From positions 744,001-808,000 of the forward strand of contig NZ_CP018800.1 of assembly GCF_002795825.1 (NCBI RefSeq): a stretch of DNA of 64,000 bases, read 5' to 3'. This DNA comes from Mariprofundus ferrinatatus (GTDB lineage Bacteria > Pseudomonadota > Zetaproteobacteria > Mariprofundales > Mariprofundaceae). The notes beneath the pieces were generated by a model. The model did not search any database. It was not told where the DNA came from and saw nothing but the letters and a program-made list of their open reading frames with translations. Within the stretch, counting starts at the first letter, position 1, and the number at the start of each line of letters is the position of its first letter. This document shows positions 8,728-15,776 of this stretch, piece after piece. The position numbers and the translations under genes were made by a program.

Positions 8728-8789
8728 ATTGTTGGGTTGTAACCGCGTCACTCCCGGCAGGAGGCGAGGAAGGTGATGGCTGTAAGTTT

Positions 8790-9074
8790 TCAGGAAGCAG
8801 GGGCGTTGTTGCGCAGCTTTTTTTCCAGAAAGAAACATCCGAAAGGCAATACGGAGCTGATAAAGGCATAGTTCCAGAAGGATTTTGGCCACTCCTGCTG
8901 CCGGCTTACGATCTCAAGCATCGGCAGGAAGGCGAGCCAGAGCACGCCGTGAACAGGACCGGCAATGGCTACCAGGTCGATGTCGTAACCATATTTGGCC
9001 GGCATAGCGATAAAAAAGAGGGCAATGAGCGACACCCCTTCTACAAAACTCACGATTCTGAATGTTTTCAACAT
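8790..9074 (-). CDS. DUF3817 small integral membrane protein
   Basis: 94 residues with three hydrophobic segments. The N-terminus (KTFRIVSFVEGVSLIALFF), the central PVHGVLWLAFLP and the C-terminal VLPFGCFFLEKKL match the DUF3817 pattern. These are uncharacterised inner-membrane proteins. It sits between the methyltransferase and the PuuE-like gene with no overlaps, so it may be its own unit. Confidence 0.8.
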   Translation of the reverse strand: MLKTFRIVSFVEGVSLIALFFIAMPAKYGYDIDLVAIAGPVHGVLWLAFLPMLEIVSRQQEWPKSFWNYAFISSVLPFGCFFLEKKLRNNAPAS

Positions 9075-9118
9075 AAAGCGAACTTTAATATATGCGGATC
9101 GATTGTCTAACGGCCGCT

Positions 9119-10018
9119 TTAGAGTTCGGATGGGTGTTCGCTTAACCAGTGTCTAGCAATATCCTCGCGCCGGCAGATCCAGACATCATCGTGCTGCAGC
9201 AGATAGTCTTGAAAGCGCGCCAATGCCATGGCTCTGGCAGGATGACCGCTGATTCTCGGGTGCAGTCCGATGCTCATCATTTTCGGTGCTGTTTCACCCT
9301 CCCGCCAGAGCAGATCAAAGCTGTCCTTCAACAGTCTGAAGAAATCCTCGCCTGAGGAAAAACCGTTGGGCTGCAGAAAGCGCATATCGTTGGTGACCAG
9401 TGAATAGGGGATCACCAGCTGAGCTGGCGTATCGGTAAGCCAGTAGGGAAGATCGTCGTTATAGGCGTCGGAGAGATAAAGCAGTCCGCCATGTTCGCGT
9501 AGCAGCCTGCGCGTATTCTGACTGGTTCTGCCCGTATACCAGCCGACAGGCGACCTGCCGCAGATACGTTCGATGATCCCGAATGTGCGTCGGATATGTT
9601 CTCTCTCCTCATCTTCGTGCATGCCATCATAGCTGATCCAGCGGTAACCGTGGCCGGCGATCTCATGACCGCCATCGACCAGCGCTTTACCGATATCCGG
9701 ATTGAGCTCCAGCGCCTGGCCGACGACAAAGGCGGTCAGCGGAAGTTTGCGCTCTGCAAACAGCCGGAAAATGCGCCAGACTCCGGCACGTGCTCCATAT
9801 TCATACATACTCTCGACGCTGAAATCCCGCTCACCAATACGCGCAGGCCTGCCGGGCAGCTCATGCAGATAAACCTCGGATTCGTTATCACCATTGAGGA
9901 TGTTTGATTCCGCACCTTCCTCGATATTGAGCACAAACTGAACGGCGATGCGCGCCTCATCCGGCCAGCGTGGATGCGGGGGGCTGGAGCCGTAGCCAAT
10001 CAGATCTCGCTGCTGCAT
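9119..10018 (-). CDS. PuuE-like polysaccharide-deacetylase-family amidohydrolase
   Basis: 299 residues of the PuuE branch of the NodB/polysaccharide deacetylase fold. Typical features are the N-terminal RIAVQFVLNIEEGAE, the MYEYGARAGVWRIFRLF helix, HEIAGHGYRW and TGRTSQNTRRLL. PuuE proteins were described as metal-independent allantoinases, but many act on other, unknown C-N bonds. No purine-catabolism genes flank it here. Its ATG overlaps the stop of the GNAT gene (TGATG at 10018), so the two are coupled, and both abut the divergent amine-oxidation operon. A role in that pathway is more likely than allantoin hydrolysis. Confidence 0.82.
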   Translation of the reverse strand: MQQRDLIGYGSSPPHPRWPDEARIAVQFVLNIEEGAESNILNGDNESEVYLHELPGRPARIGERDFSVESMYEYGARAGVWRIFRLFAERKLPLTAFVVGQALELNPDIGKALVDGGHEIAGHGYRWISYDGMHEDEEREHIRRTFGIIERICGRSPVGWYTGRTSQNTRRLLREHGGLLYLSDAYNDDLPYWLTDTPAQLVIPYSLVTNDMRFLQPNGFSSGEDFFRLLKDSFDLLWREGETAPKMMSIGLHPRISGHPARAMALARFQDYLLQHDDVWICRREDIARHWLSEHPSEL

Positions 10019-10887
10019 CAGCCCAGCTCGAAGGTGGAAACGCCGAAGATTTTTTCATGCGCCAGATCGGGTGCTCCACCCAGATACATGCGAGCGCAGC
10101 CAAATACCTCATCCATGGCATGCTTTTCAGCCATTGCGATTGCAGCCGGATTGTTTTCTGGCACATCGAGAAACAGAGGGGCTCCTGCAGAAAAAGCAGA
10201 GAGGTGCTGATAGAGCGCTTCGGCGATTTGGGCATTATCGGCAAACAGCGGGCCAATTTTGCAACCTTCGCCGCAGCGACGGATGACGCCATAACCTTGA
10301 AGTCGATCATCGCAGCGATAGGCCAGCGCCAGAGATTCGGGCAATGAGACCCATGCACGCAAAAACTCGGGGCGTGGGGCTGGAAAACAGCTGCGGTCGT
10401 ATGTGAGCAGGTCAGCAAAGGGAATGTTCGCCAGCCGTTCGATGTTGGCATCGGCATCTGCTGCGGTGGTGCCATGCGGTATGTCGGTGCGAAAACGGAT
10501 GTCGCGGTGGGAGAAGACAAAGCCGCCCTTGGCATAGTAATCCTGCATGTTAAACACACCGTCCATGCCGATAGATGCGCCGGCTTTGAGGCGCCCAAGC
10601 AGGCGATTGCGGCGCGCATGCCAGAGCTGGTTGCCGAATCCGTGACCGCGAAATTCGGGCCGGACAATGAAGAAACCCATGAAACCGAATTCGTCGTGAT
10701 AGGAAGTGATGGCGCCGCCGCCGATCATCTCGCCATCCAGCTCCGCAGCGATATAGGCATCGGGATCAGTAGCCCAGAATGCATCTGCATCGTGCAGGCC
10801 GGGATTCCACCCCTCAAGTGCAGCCCAGCAGACCAGTTCATCCACCTCGCTTCGCGTCATATTGCGAATAACAAGATCATTCGACAT
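10018..10887 (-). CDS. GNAT N-acetyltransferase with C-terminal YitH/HolE-type domain
   Basis: 289 residues from ATG 10887, which has GGGAGG 7 bases upstream. An upstream in-frame ATG at 10902 lies before that ribosome site and is rejected. Residues about 5-130 form a GNAT fold with the acetyl-CoA loop VRPEFRGHGFGNQLW. Residues about 150-289 form a second GNAT-like domain (LQGYGVIRRCGEGCKIGPLF, then a GVSTFELG ending), the architecture of YitH-like enzymes. The acceptor is unknown. It is coupled to the PuuE-like gene and faces the amine-oxidation operon, so N-acetylation or de-acetylation of an amine substrate is plausible. Confidence 0.85.
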   Translation of the reverse strand: MSNDLVIRNMTRSEVDELVCWAALEGWNPGLHDADAFWATDPDAYIAAELDGEMIGGGAITSYHDEFGFMGFFIVRPEFRGHGFGNQLWHARRNRLLGRLKAGASIGMDGVFNMQDYYAKGGFVFSHRDIRFRTDIPHGTTAADADANIERLANIPFADLLTYDRSCFPAPRPEFLRAWVSLPESLALAYRCDDRLQGYGVIRRCGEGCKIGPLFADNAQIAEALYQHLSAFSAGAPLFLDVPENNPAAIAMAEKHAMDEVFGCARMYLGGAPDLAHEKIFGVSTFELG

Positions 10888-10964
10888 GGCGGTACCTCCC
10901 ATGTACAGGAGTTAAAAACAATCTCCGTTTGTGATGACTATAGAAGAGCAGTGGAGAAAAGGGA

Positions 10965-11138
10965 ATGAGCGAGCTTTGTTCAGGCTCTGCCGATCCATAT
11001 CGTATGCTGCACACCCTTTTTGTCCACGCGGATCGAATGGTCGATGCCGCGCTAATAGAGGTGTATGGCGACACCCTGTTCAGTGGCTTCCTCGAAGCGT
11101 CGGAAAGGGATCATGGCTTATCCTGTGAATGGGTCTGA
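10965..11138 (+). CDS. Possible 57-residue protein, function unknown
   Basis: ATG at 10965 follows AAAAGGGA, and the frame stays open for 57 codons to TGA at 11136-11138. The protein begins MSELCSGSADPYRMLHTLF and contains a regular amphipathic stretch (HADRMVDAALIEVYGD). I recognise no family. It lies in the 472-bp gap between the divergent GNAT and ornithine-cyclodeaminase-like genes, on the same strand as the latter. It could be a small real gene or chance; the ribosome site and the even composition favour a real one slightly. Confidence 0.4.
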   Translation: MSELCSGSADPYRMLHTLFVHADRMVDAALIEVYGDTLFSGFLEASERDHGLSCEWV

Positions 11139-11258
11139 TGCAGTGCGTGGAAAGCAACCCTGCACGATGGGTTTTTGTTAACAAGCTCCGGTAAAATCAT
11201 ACTGGCATTTAGGCGACCTCTGTCGGGGGTGGTTGAGGCCATGAACATTCTCTTCGCC

Positions 11259-11288
11259 TTTGAATCCGTAGCCTGTTTTTGGTAGAAT
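11259..11288 (+). promoter_or_regulatory. Putative sigma-70 promoter of the amine-oxidation operon
   Basis: TTGAAT (11259-11264) and an extended -10 TGGTAGAAT (TAGAAT at 11283-11288) with an 18-bp spacer, about 70 bp before the ATG at 11360. Predicted by eye only. Confidence 0.35.
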
Positions 11289-11359
11289 CTTTTGCAGAAA
11301 AACCTATCAAGGTATCCCTTGGATTTTGACCTAACAGATTTCACTAAAAGAAGGACATA

Positions 11360-12418
11360 ATGAGTCATCACGAAGTAGACTTTAACTATTACTCTCAGGA
11401 AGAGCTGCTCAATGCAGGCTGCTTTGATATGCGCCTGATAATCGAGGTGGTGGAGAAGACCCTGCTCGATTTTGAGAAGGGTTCGATCATGTTCCCGGAA
11501 AAGATTGTACAGATTTTCGATGAGCAGACCCAGAATCGCATCAACTGTCTGCCGGCGACGATGCTCGATGAGAAGATCTGCGGTGTGAAGTGGGTATCGG
11601 TATTCCCCGAAAATCCGCGCAAGTACGATGTGCAGAATCTCTCGGCGATTTTTGTGCTCTCAGAGATTGAGCGCGGTTTCCCCGTTGCTGTGATGGATGG
11701 AACCCTTGCCTCGAACATGCGGGTCGGCGCGGTCGGCGCGGTTGCTGCCAAGTACCTTGCCAGAAAGGATGCCGAGACGATCGGCTTTATCGGAGCCGGA
11801 GAGCAGGCAAGAATGCACCTACTGGCGATGAAGGTGGTTCGCCCCTCGCTTAAGTTGTGCCGTGTTTCAGCGTTGACAGCTGCTGAAGAGCAGCTCTTTA
11901 TCGATCAGATGTCGCCAATCGTACCGGATATGGAGTTTATCGCTGCAAACGGTGATTCCCGCCTGGCGATGGAGGGAGCCGATATTCTGGTCACGGCGAC
12001 TGGTGCTCAGGCGCCACTTTTGAAAGAAGATTGGGTTAAACCCGGAGCCTTCTACAGTCATGTGGGGGGCTGGGAGGATGAGTATGGCGTGGTTTCTCAC
12101 GCAGACAAGATTGTCTGCGATGATTGGGAGACGGTGAAACACCGGACGCAGACATTGAGCCGGATGTATAAAGAGGGGTTGCTCAAAGATAGCGATATTC
12201 ATGCCGATCTGCATGAGCTGGTATCGGGCGACAAGCCGGGGCGCGAGTCGGATGATGAGCGCATCTATTTCGATGCCGTGGGCCTCTCCTTCCTCGATGT
12301 CGCCATCGCCCTGACCATGTTCAGGCGCGCAAAAGAGGCGGGCGTTGGGCTATCGCTGGAGCTGCAGCACGAGATGATCTTTGAACATGCCGATATTGCC
12401 AGCAAGGTACGTCTGTAG
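11360..12418 (+). CDS. Ornithine cyclodeaminase/mu-crystallin family protein
   Basis: 352 residues, starting at ATG 11360 after AAGAAGGAC. It has the family fold: an N-terminal half with LPATM, GVKWVSVFPENP and AVMDGTLASNMRVGAVGAVAAKYLA, then a Rossmann NAD site TIGFIGAGEQARMHLLAM. Members include ornithine cyclodeaminase, pyrroline-2-carboxylate/imine reductases and tauropine or alanine dehydrogenases, so the exact reaction is open. In front of a three-subunit amine dehydrogenase and RidA, a role as a reductase or cyclodeaminase acting on a cyclic imine is attractive. It is first in the operon, with a 15-bp gap to the ferredoxin-like subunit. Confidence 0.85.
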   Translation: MSHHEVDFNYYSQEELLNAGCFDMRLIIEVVEKTLLDFEKGSIMFPEKIVQIFDEQTQNRINCLPATMLDEKICGVKWVSVFPENPRKYDVQNLSAIFVLSEIERGFPVAVMDGTLASNMRVGAVGAVAAKYLARKDAETIGFIGAGEQARMHLLAMKVVRPSLKLCRVSALTAAEEQLFIDQMSPIVPDMEFIAANGDSRLAMEGADILVTATGAQAPLLKEDWVKPGAFYSHVGGWEDEYGVVSHADKIVCDDWETVKHRTQTLSRMYKEGLLKDSDIHADLHELVSGDKPGRESDDERIYFDAVGLSFLDVAIALTMFRRAKEAGVGLSLELQHEMIFEHADIASKVRL

Positions 12419-12433
12419 TCAGGGCGTGTAACG

Positions 12434-12739
12434 ATGTCCTCACCATTCCGTCGTCTGGATGAGTCAGACGCTCGCTGCATCGAGATTCAGGTCGATGGTC
12501 GAAGCGTGCGTGCCCGAGAAGGTGAGTCGGTGGCTGCTGCTCTTCTTGCCGCAGGGCTGCGTGATTTTCGCACCACCCCCATTTCGGGCGCACCCCGTGC
12601 CCCTTACTGCATGATGGGGGTCTGCTTTGAGTGCCTGGTGGAGATCAATGGTGTGCCCAATCGCCAATCCTGCCGCATTCCCGTAGAGAAGGGGATGCAG
12701 ATTCGCCGTCAGCATGGCACAGGTCAGGACTACCGCTAA
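12434..12739 (+). CDS. (2Fe-2S)-binding small subunit of an HcnA/opine-oxidase-type dehydrogenase
   Basis: 101 residues. Residues about 17-90 form a plant-type ferredoxin-like domain with Cys59, Cys64, Cys67 and Cys80 (APYCMMGVCFECLVEINGV), the spacing seen in HcnA and in the gamma subunits of opine oxidase or D-hydroxyproline dehydrogenase. It would pass electrons from the flavin subunits. Its stop overlaps the next ATG (TAATG at 12737-12741), so the alpha subunit is translationally coupled. Gene size and order match hcnABC, but homologues act on several substrates, so I do not call it cyanide synthase. Confidence 0.88.
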   Translation: MSSPFRRLDESDARCIEIQVDGRSVRAREGESVAAALLAAGLRDFRTTPISGAPRAPYCMMGVCFECLVEINGVPNRQSCRIPVEKGMQIRRQHGTGQDYR

Positions 12740-14133
12740 TGGAGCATCATGAACTGATTGTCATCGGAGGCGGTCCCGCAGGGCTTGCTGCTGCAACCGC
12801 TGCTGCAGAAACGGGTGTTCAGTGCCTGCTCCTTGATGAACAGGGCACGCCCGGCGGGCAGATCTACCGCGCGGTGGAGACGATTCCTGAAGAGCGTGCC
12901 AGGCTGCTCGGTCCCGATTATATCTATGGGCGCAAACTGGTGGATCGCTTTAATGCCAGCAGTGCAACCTATCTTCCCGGCACCTCGCTCTGGAGTCTCA
13001 ACAGCCGGAGGGAGATAGGTATCCTGCGTGACGGCCAGGCCTCGTTGATGCGAGCTGATCGCATCATCATCGCAAGCGGTGCGATGGAGCGGCCGGTTCC
13101 GTTCCCGGGCTGGACACTGCCGGGTGTGATGACGGCAGGGGCGGGACAGATACTGCTTAAATCTTCCGGTGTGGTACCGAAAGACGGGGTGGTACTGGCC
13201 GGTGTCGGGCCTCTGCTGCTACTGCTTGGCTGGCAGTATCTTCATGCCGGTGTACCCATTCGCGGGATTCTGGATCTGTCGCCGTATGGCAATATCTGGC
13301 GCTCTCTTCCCCATCTGCCGGGCGCACTGATGGCGCATCACTACATCCTGAAAGGGCTGCGTTACCAGATGCAGCTGAAGATGGCCGGGGTGAAGTTCTA
13401 TGGTGGGGTGAGTGAATTTCATGCGGTTGGCGGCGATGTGCTGGAGGCGGTTGAGTTTACCCATCGCAGAGGCCGCAAACGCATTGAGACCGAACTGCTG
13501 CTAAGCCACTTCGGTGTGATTCCGGACAGTCATCTCAGCCGCTGTGCCGGATGCGAACACTACTGGGATCACAGCCAGCTCTGCTGGCGACCTGTGACCG
13601 ACGAGTGGGATAACAGTTCGATCGAGGGCATTGCTATTGTCGGTGACGGATCCGGTATCGGTGGTGCGGTTGCTGCGCGACATGCCGGTCGCATTGCCGG
13701 TTTTGAGGCTGCGCGCGCCCTCGGTTATATCGACACAAAGCAGAGGAATGAGGCGGCCGGTAAAGATCAGCGCTGGATGCACGATGACCTGCGTGTGCGC
13801 CCCTTTCTGGAGGCGCGTTTCCACCCTCCGGCCGAGCTGTTGAGTGGCCCCCCTGATGAAACCCTGGTCTGCCGCTGTGAAGAGGTGAGGGCAGGTGAGG
13901 TGCGCAGGGCCATGCATGCAGGCCACAGGGATGCCAATCAGGTGAAGTTTCTGACCCGCTGCGGCATGGGGCCATGTCAGGGGCGCCAGTGTGACAATGC
14001 CGTCAGCCAGCTTGTCGCCCGTGAACTGGGTGATGAGAAGATGATCTCCGGCGGTTATCGCATCCGTCCGCCGATTCGCCCGCTGACGATCGAGCAGCTT
14101 GCCGGACTGGATGTGGGGGATGCATCTCAATGA
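12739..14133 (+). CDS. FAD/NAD(P)-dependent oxidoreductase, HcnB/OoxA-like subunit
   Basis: 464 residues from ATG 12739; the frame is open further upstream, but that part is the previous gene in another frame. It opens with a dinucleotide fold (LIVIGGGPAGLAAATAA), has the mid-protein motifs ASGAMERPVPFPGWTLPGV and GVVLAGVGPLLLL, and a second FAD element GIAIVGDGSGIGGA. The C-terminus carries a BFD-like [2Fe-2S] motif: LVCRCEEV followed by CGMGPCQGRQC. This is the alpha subunit layout of HcnB, opine oxidase and D-hydroxyproline dehydrogenase complexes. It overlaps the next gene by 4 bp (ATGA). Confidence 0.88.
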   Translation: MEHHELIVIGGGPAGLAAATAAAETGVQCLLLDEQGTPGGQIYRAVETIPEERARLLGPDYIYGRKLVDRFNASSATYLPGTSLWSLNSRREIGILRDGQASLMRADRIIIASGAMERPVPFPGWTLPGVMTAGAGQILLKSSGVVPKDGVVLAGVGPLLLLLGWQYLHAGVPIRGILDLSPYGNIWRSLPHLPGALMAHHYILKGLRYQMQLKMAGVKFYGGVSEFHAVGGDVLEAVEFTHRRGRKRIETELLLSHFGVIPDSHLSRCAGCEHYWDHSQLCWRPVTDEWDNSSIEGIAIVGDGSGIGGAVAARHAGRIAGFEAARALGYIDTKQRNEAAGKDQRWMHDDLRVRPFLEARFHPPAELLSGPPDETLVCRCEEVRAGEVRRAMHAGHRDANQVKFLTRCGMGPCQGRQCDNAVSQLVARELGDEKMISGGYRIRPPIRPLTIEQLAGLDVGDASQ

Positions 14134-15242
14134 AAGCGGATGTCATCATTATCGGCGGCGGCCTGCAGGGGCTATCGACCGCACTGCATCTGGGGCGTCG
14201 TGGCGTCAAATCGATCGTGCTCGAAAAAGAGAGTCCCGGTCGCCACGCCTCCGGTGTGAATGCCGGCGGCCTGCGCCAGCTCAATCGCCACATGGCCGAG
14301 ATTCCGCTGACGGTTGAGGCGGCCAGGATGTGGAAAAACATCCGCGAGCTTGTCGATGGCGACTGCGATGTGGTGCTCAGAGGGCAGGTCAGGGTTGCCG
14401 AGTCTGATGTGCAGCTTAAGAAGCTGCAGGCGCGCGTGGATATGCTCAGGGCGCAGGGCTACGAGCATGAGCAGATCATCGATCAAGAGACGCTCTACAG
14501 GCTTGTGCCGCGGCTGGTGGAGGGGTGTGTCGGCGCGCTCTACAATCCCGATGACGGCTCGGCCCGTCCTTTCCATGCTGCCACCGCCTTTCGTCATAAG
14601 GCGATCGCACTCGGAGCAGAGATCCGCAGCGGCGTCGAGGTGCTCGGCATCGAAGAGGGGGGCGATGGCTGGAGGGTCGAAACCAGTCAGGGATCGTTCA
14701 CTGCTGCAAATGTGGCGAACTGTGCCGGTGCATGGGCCAACCGTTTTGCATCCATGCTTGGCGAGCCCGTGCCGTTAAAACCGCAGGCACCGACGTTGAT
14801 GGTGACAGAGCGGCTGCCCCATTTCCTCGATCTGACGGTAGGGGCAGAGGGTTATCAGCTCTCCTTCAAGCAGATGCAGAACGGTACGGTGATCATCGGC
14901 GGTGCCCATCTGGCGAAGCTCGATTTTGAGCAGGAGAAGAGTGTCATTGATTTCGCCACGCTGAAAACCAGCGCCCAGACCGTGACCCGCTTCTTCCCCC
15001 ATATGGCGCAGGTTCGCATTGTGCGTACATGGGCGGGCATCGAAGGGTTTATGGCCGACGGTATTCCGGTGATCGGCAAAAGTGCCAAGGCGGCAGGTAT
15101 CTTTCACGCCTTCGGTTTCTCTGCACACGGATTCCAGCTCTCGCCTGTCGTGGGGCGCATCATGAGCGAGCTGATCCTCGACGGCAAAACCGATCTGCCG
15201 ATCGAGCCGTTCGATATCCGGCGCTTTCAGAAAACTGAATAA
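14130..15242 (+). CDS. FAD-dependent amino-acid/amine dehydrogenase, HcnC/OoxB-like (DAO family)
   Basis: 370 residues of the D-amino-acid oxidase fold. Seen are the N-terminal FAD site VIIIGGGLQGLSTALHLGRR, the family-typical GRHASGVNAGGLRQLNRH, and the C-terminal GFSAHGFQLSPVVGRIM. It is the substrate-oxidising beta subunit in HcnABC-like and opine-oxidase-like complexes, turning a C-N bond to an imine. It is joined to the alpha subunit by an ATGA overlap. Substrate candidates include D-amino acids, sarcosine-like N-alkyl amino acids, hydroxyproline, opines and glycine; nothing in the sequence decides among them. Confidence 0.88.
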   Translation: MKADVIIIGGGLQGLSTALHLGRRGVKSIVLEKESPGRHASGVNAGGLRQLNRHMAEIPLTVEAARMWKNIRELVDGDCDVVLRGQVRVAESDVQLKKLQARVDMLRAQGYEHEQIIDQETLYRLVPRLVEGCVGALYNPDDGSARPFHAATAFRHKAIALGAEIRSGVEVLGIEEGGDGWRVETSQGSFTAANVANCAGAWANRFASMLGEPVPLKPQAPTLMVTERLPHFLDLTVGAEGYQLSFKQMQNGTVIIGGAHLAKLDFEQEKSVIDFATLKTSAQTVTRFFPHMAQVRIVRTWAGIEGFMADGIPVIGKSAKAAGIFHAFGFSAHGFQLSPVVGRIMSELILDGKTDLPIEPFDIRRFQKTE

Positions 15243-15272
15243 AATTGATGGCTTTGAAAAAGACATCATCGA

Positions 15273-15388
15273 ACCCATGGATGGGTGAGCAAATCAGATA
15301 CTTCAAGAGATGTATCTGATTTGTAAGGAAAGTGAAAACCGCGCTTTTCGCTTTCCGTAGAGTAAAAAGATCAGGATGGACTTTTTAC
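15273..15388. repeat. Four tandem inverted repeats before ridA
   Basis: Four dyads stand one after another with 4-5 bp between them. They are ACCCAT/ATGGGT (15273-15286), AAATCAGATAC/GTATCTGATTT (15291-15322, perfect 11 bp), GGAAAGTGAAAA/TTTTCGCTTTCC (15327-15356, one mismatch) and GTAAAAAG/CTTTTTAC (15362-15388, perfect 8 bp). They fill the gap between the dehydrogenase operon and the ridA ribosome site. In RNA they would form a row of hairpins; none has a clean terminator T-run. Confidence 0.75.
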
Positions 15389-15415
15389 GGATCAATAAAG
15401 CTAAGGTGAAGAACA

Positions 15416-15766
15416 ATGATTGAACGCTTGGAAACAAAACAGCGCATGAGCAGGGTCGTTAAACACAACGGCACGATCTATCTCTGCGGTCAGGTCTGCA
15501 AGGATGCCGAGCAGGGGATCAGGGAGCAGACCCAGACGATGCTCGATAAGGTCGATGAGCTGCTGATAAAGGCGGGCAGCGACAGGAGGCATATCCTCTC
15601 TGCAACGATCTATATCAAGGATATGAAGTACTTCGCCGAGATGAACGAGGTGTGGGACAACTGGGTGCCGGAGGGAGATGCCCCAGCCCGCGCCTGTGTT
15701 ACCGCCAACATGGCACGCGAAGCGCTGCTGGTGGAAATCTCAGTCATCGCTGCTGAAATTGTTTGA
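15416..15766 (+). CDS. RidA-family enamine/imine deaminase
   Basis: 116 residues; ATG 15416 follows AAGGTGAAG. RidA/YjgF trimers hydrolyse reactive enamines and imines. The family signature is present: [14 protein letters not shown] near the N-terminus and [19 protein letters not shown] at the C-terminus, holding the conserved Arg and Glu. It follows the amine-dehydrogenase genes on the same strand after a structured 173-bp gap, so it probably deaminates the imine they make. It converges with the antiporter gene, with 10 bp between stops. Confidence 0.9.
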   Translation: MIERLETKQRMSRVVKHNGTIYLCGQVCKDAEQGIREQTQTMLDKVDELLIKAGSDRRHILSATIYIKDMKYFAEMNEVWDNWVPEGDAPARACVTANMAREALLVEISVIAAEIV

Positions 15767-15776
15767 CGGGCTCTGG

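Noticed and set aside
9119-10018. Naming the PuuE-like gene allantoinase
   Set aside because: No purine-degradation genes in context; the fold acts on several substrates.
12631-12738. Upstream extension of the HcnB-like protein by 36 residues
   Set aside because: Extension lies in another frame of the ferredoxin-like gene; the TAATG overlap at 12737-12741 is the natural start.
12434-15242. Calling the three-subunit enzyme hydrogen cyanide synthase (hcnABC)
   Set aside because: Size and order match, but the same layout occurs in opine and D-hydroxyproline dehydrogenases and the neighbours point to broader amine metabolism.
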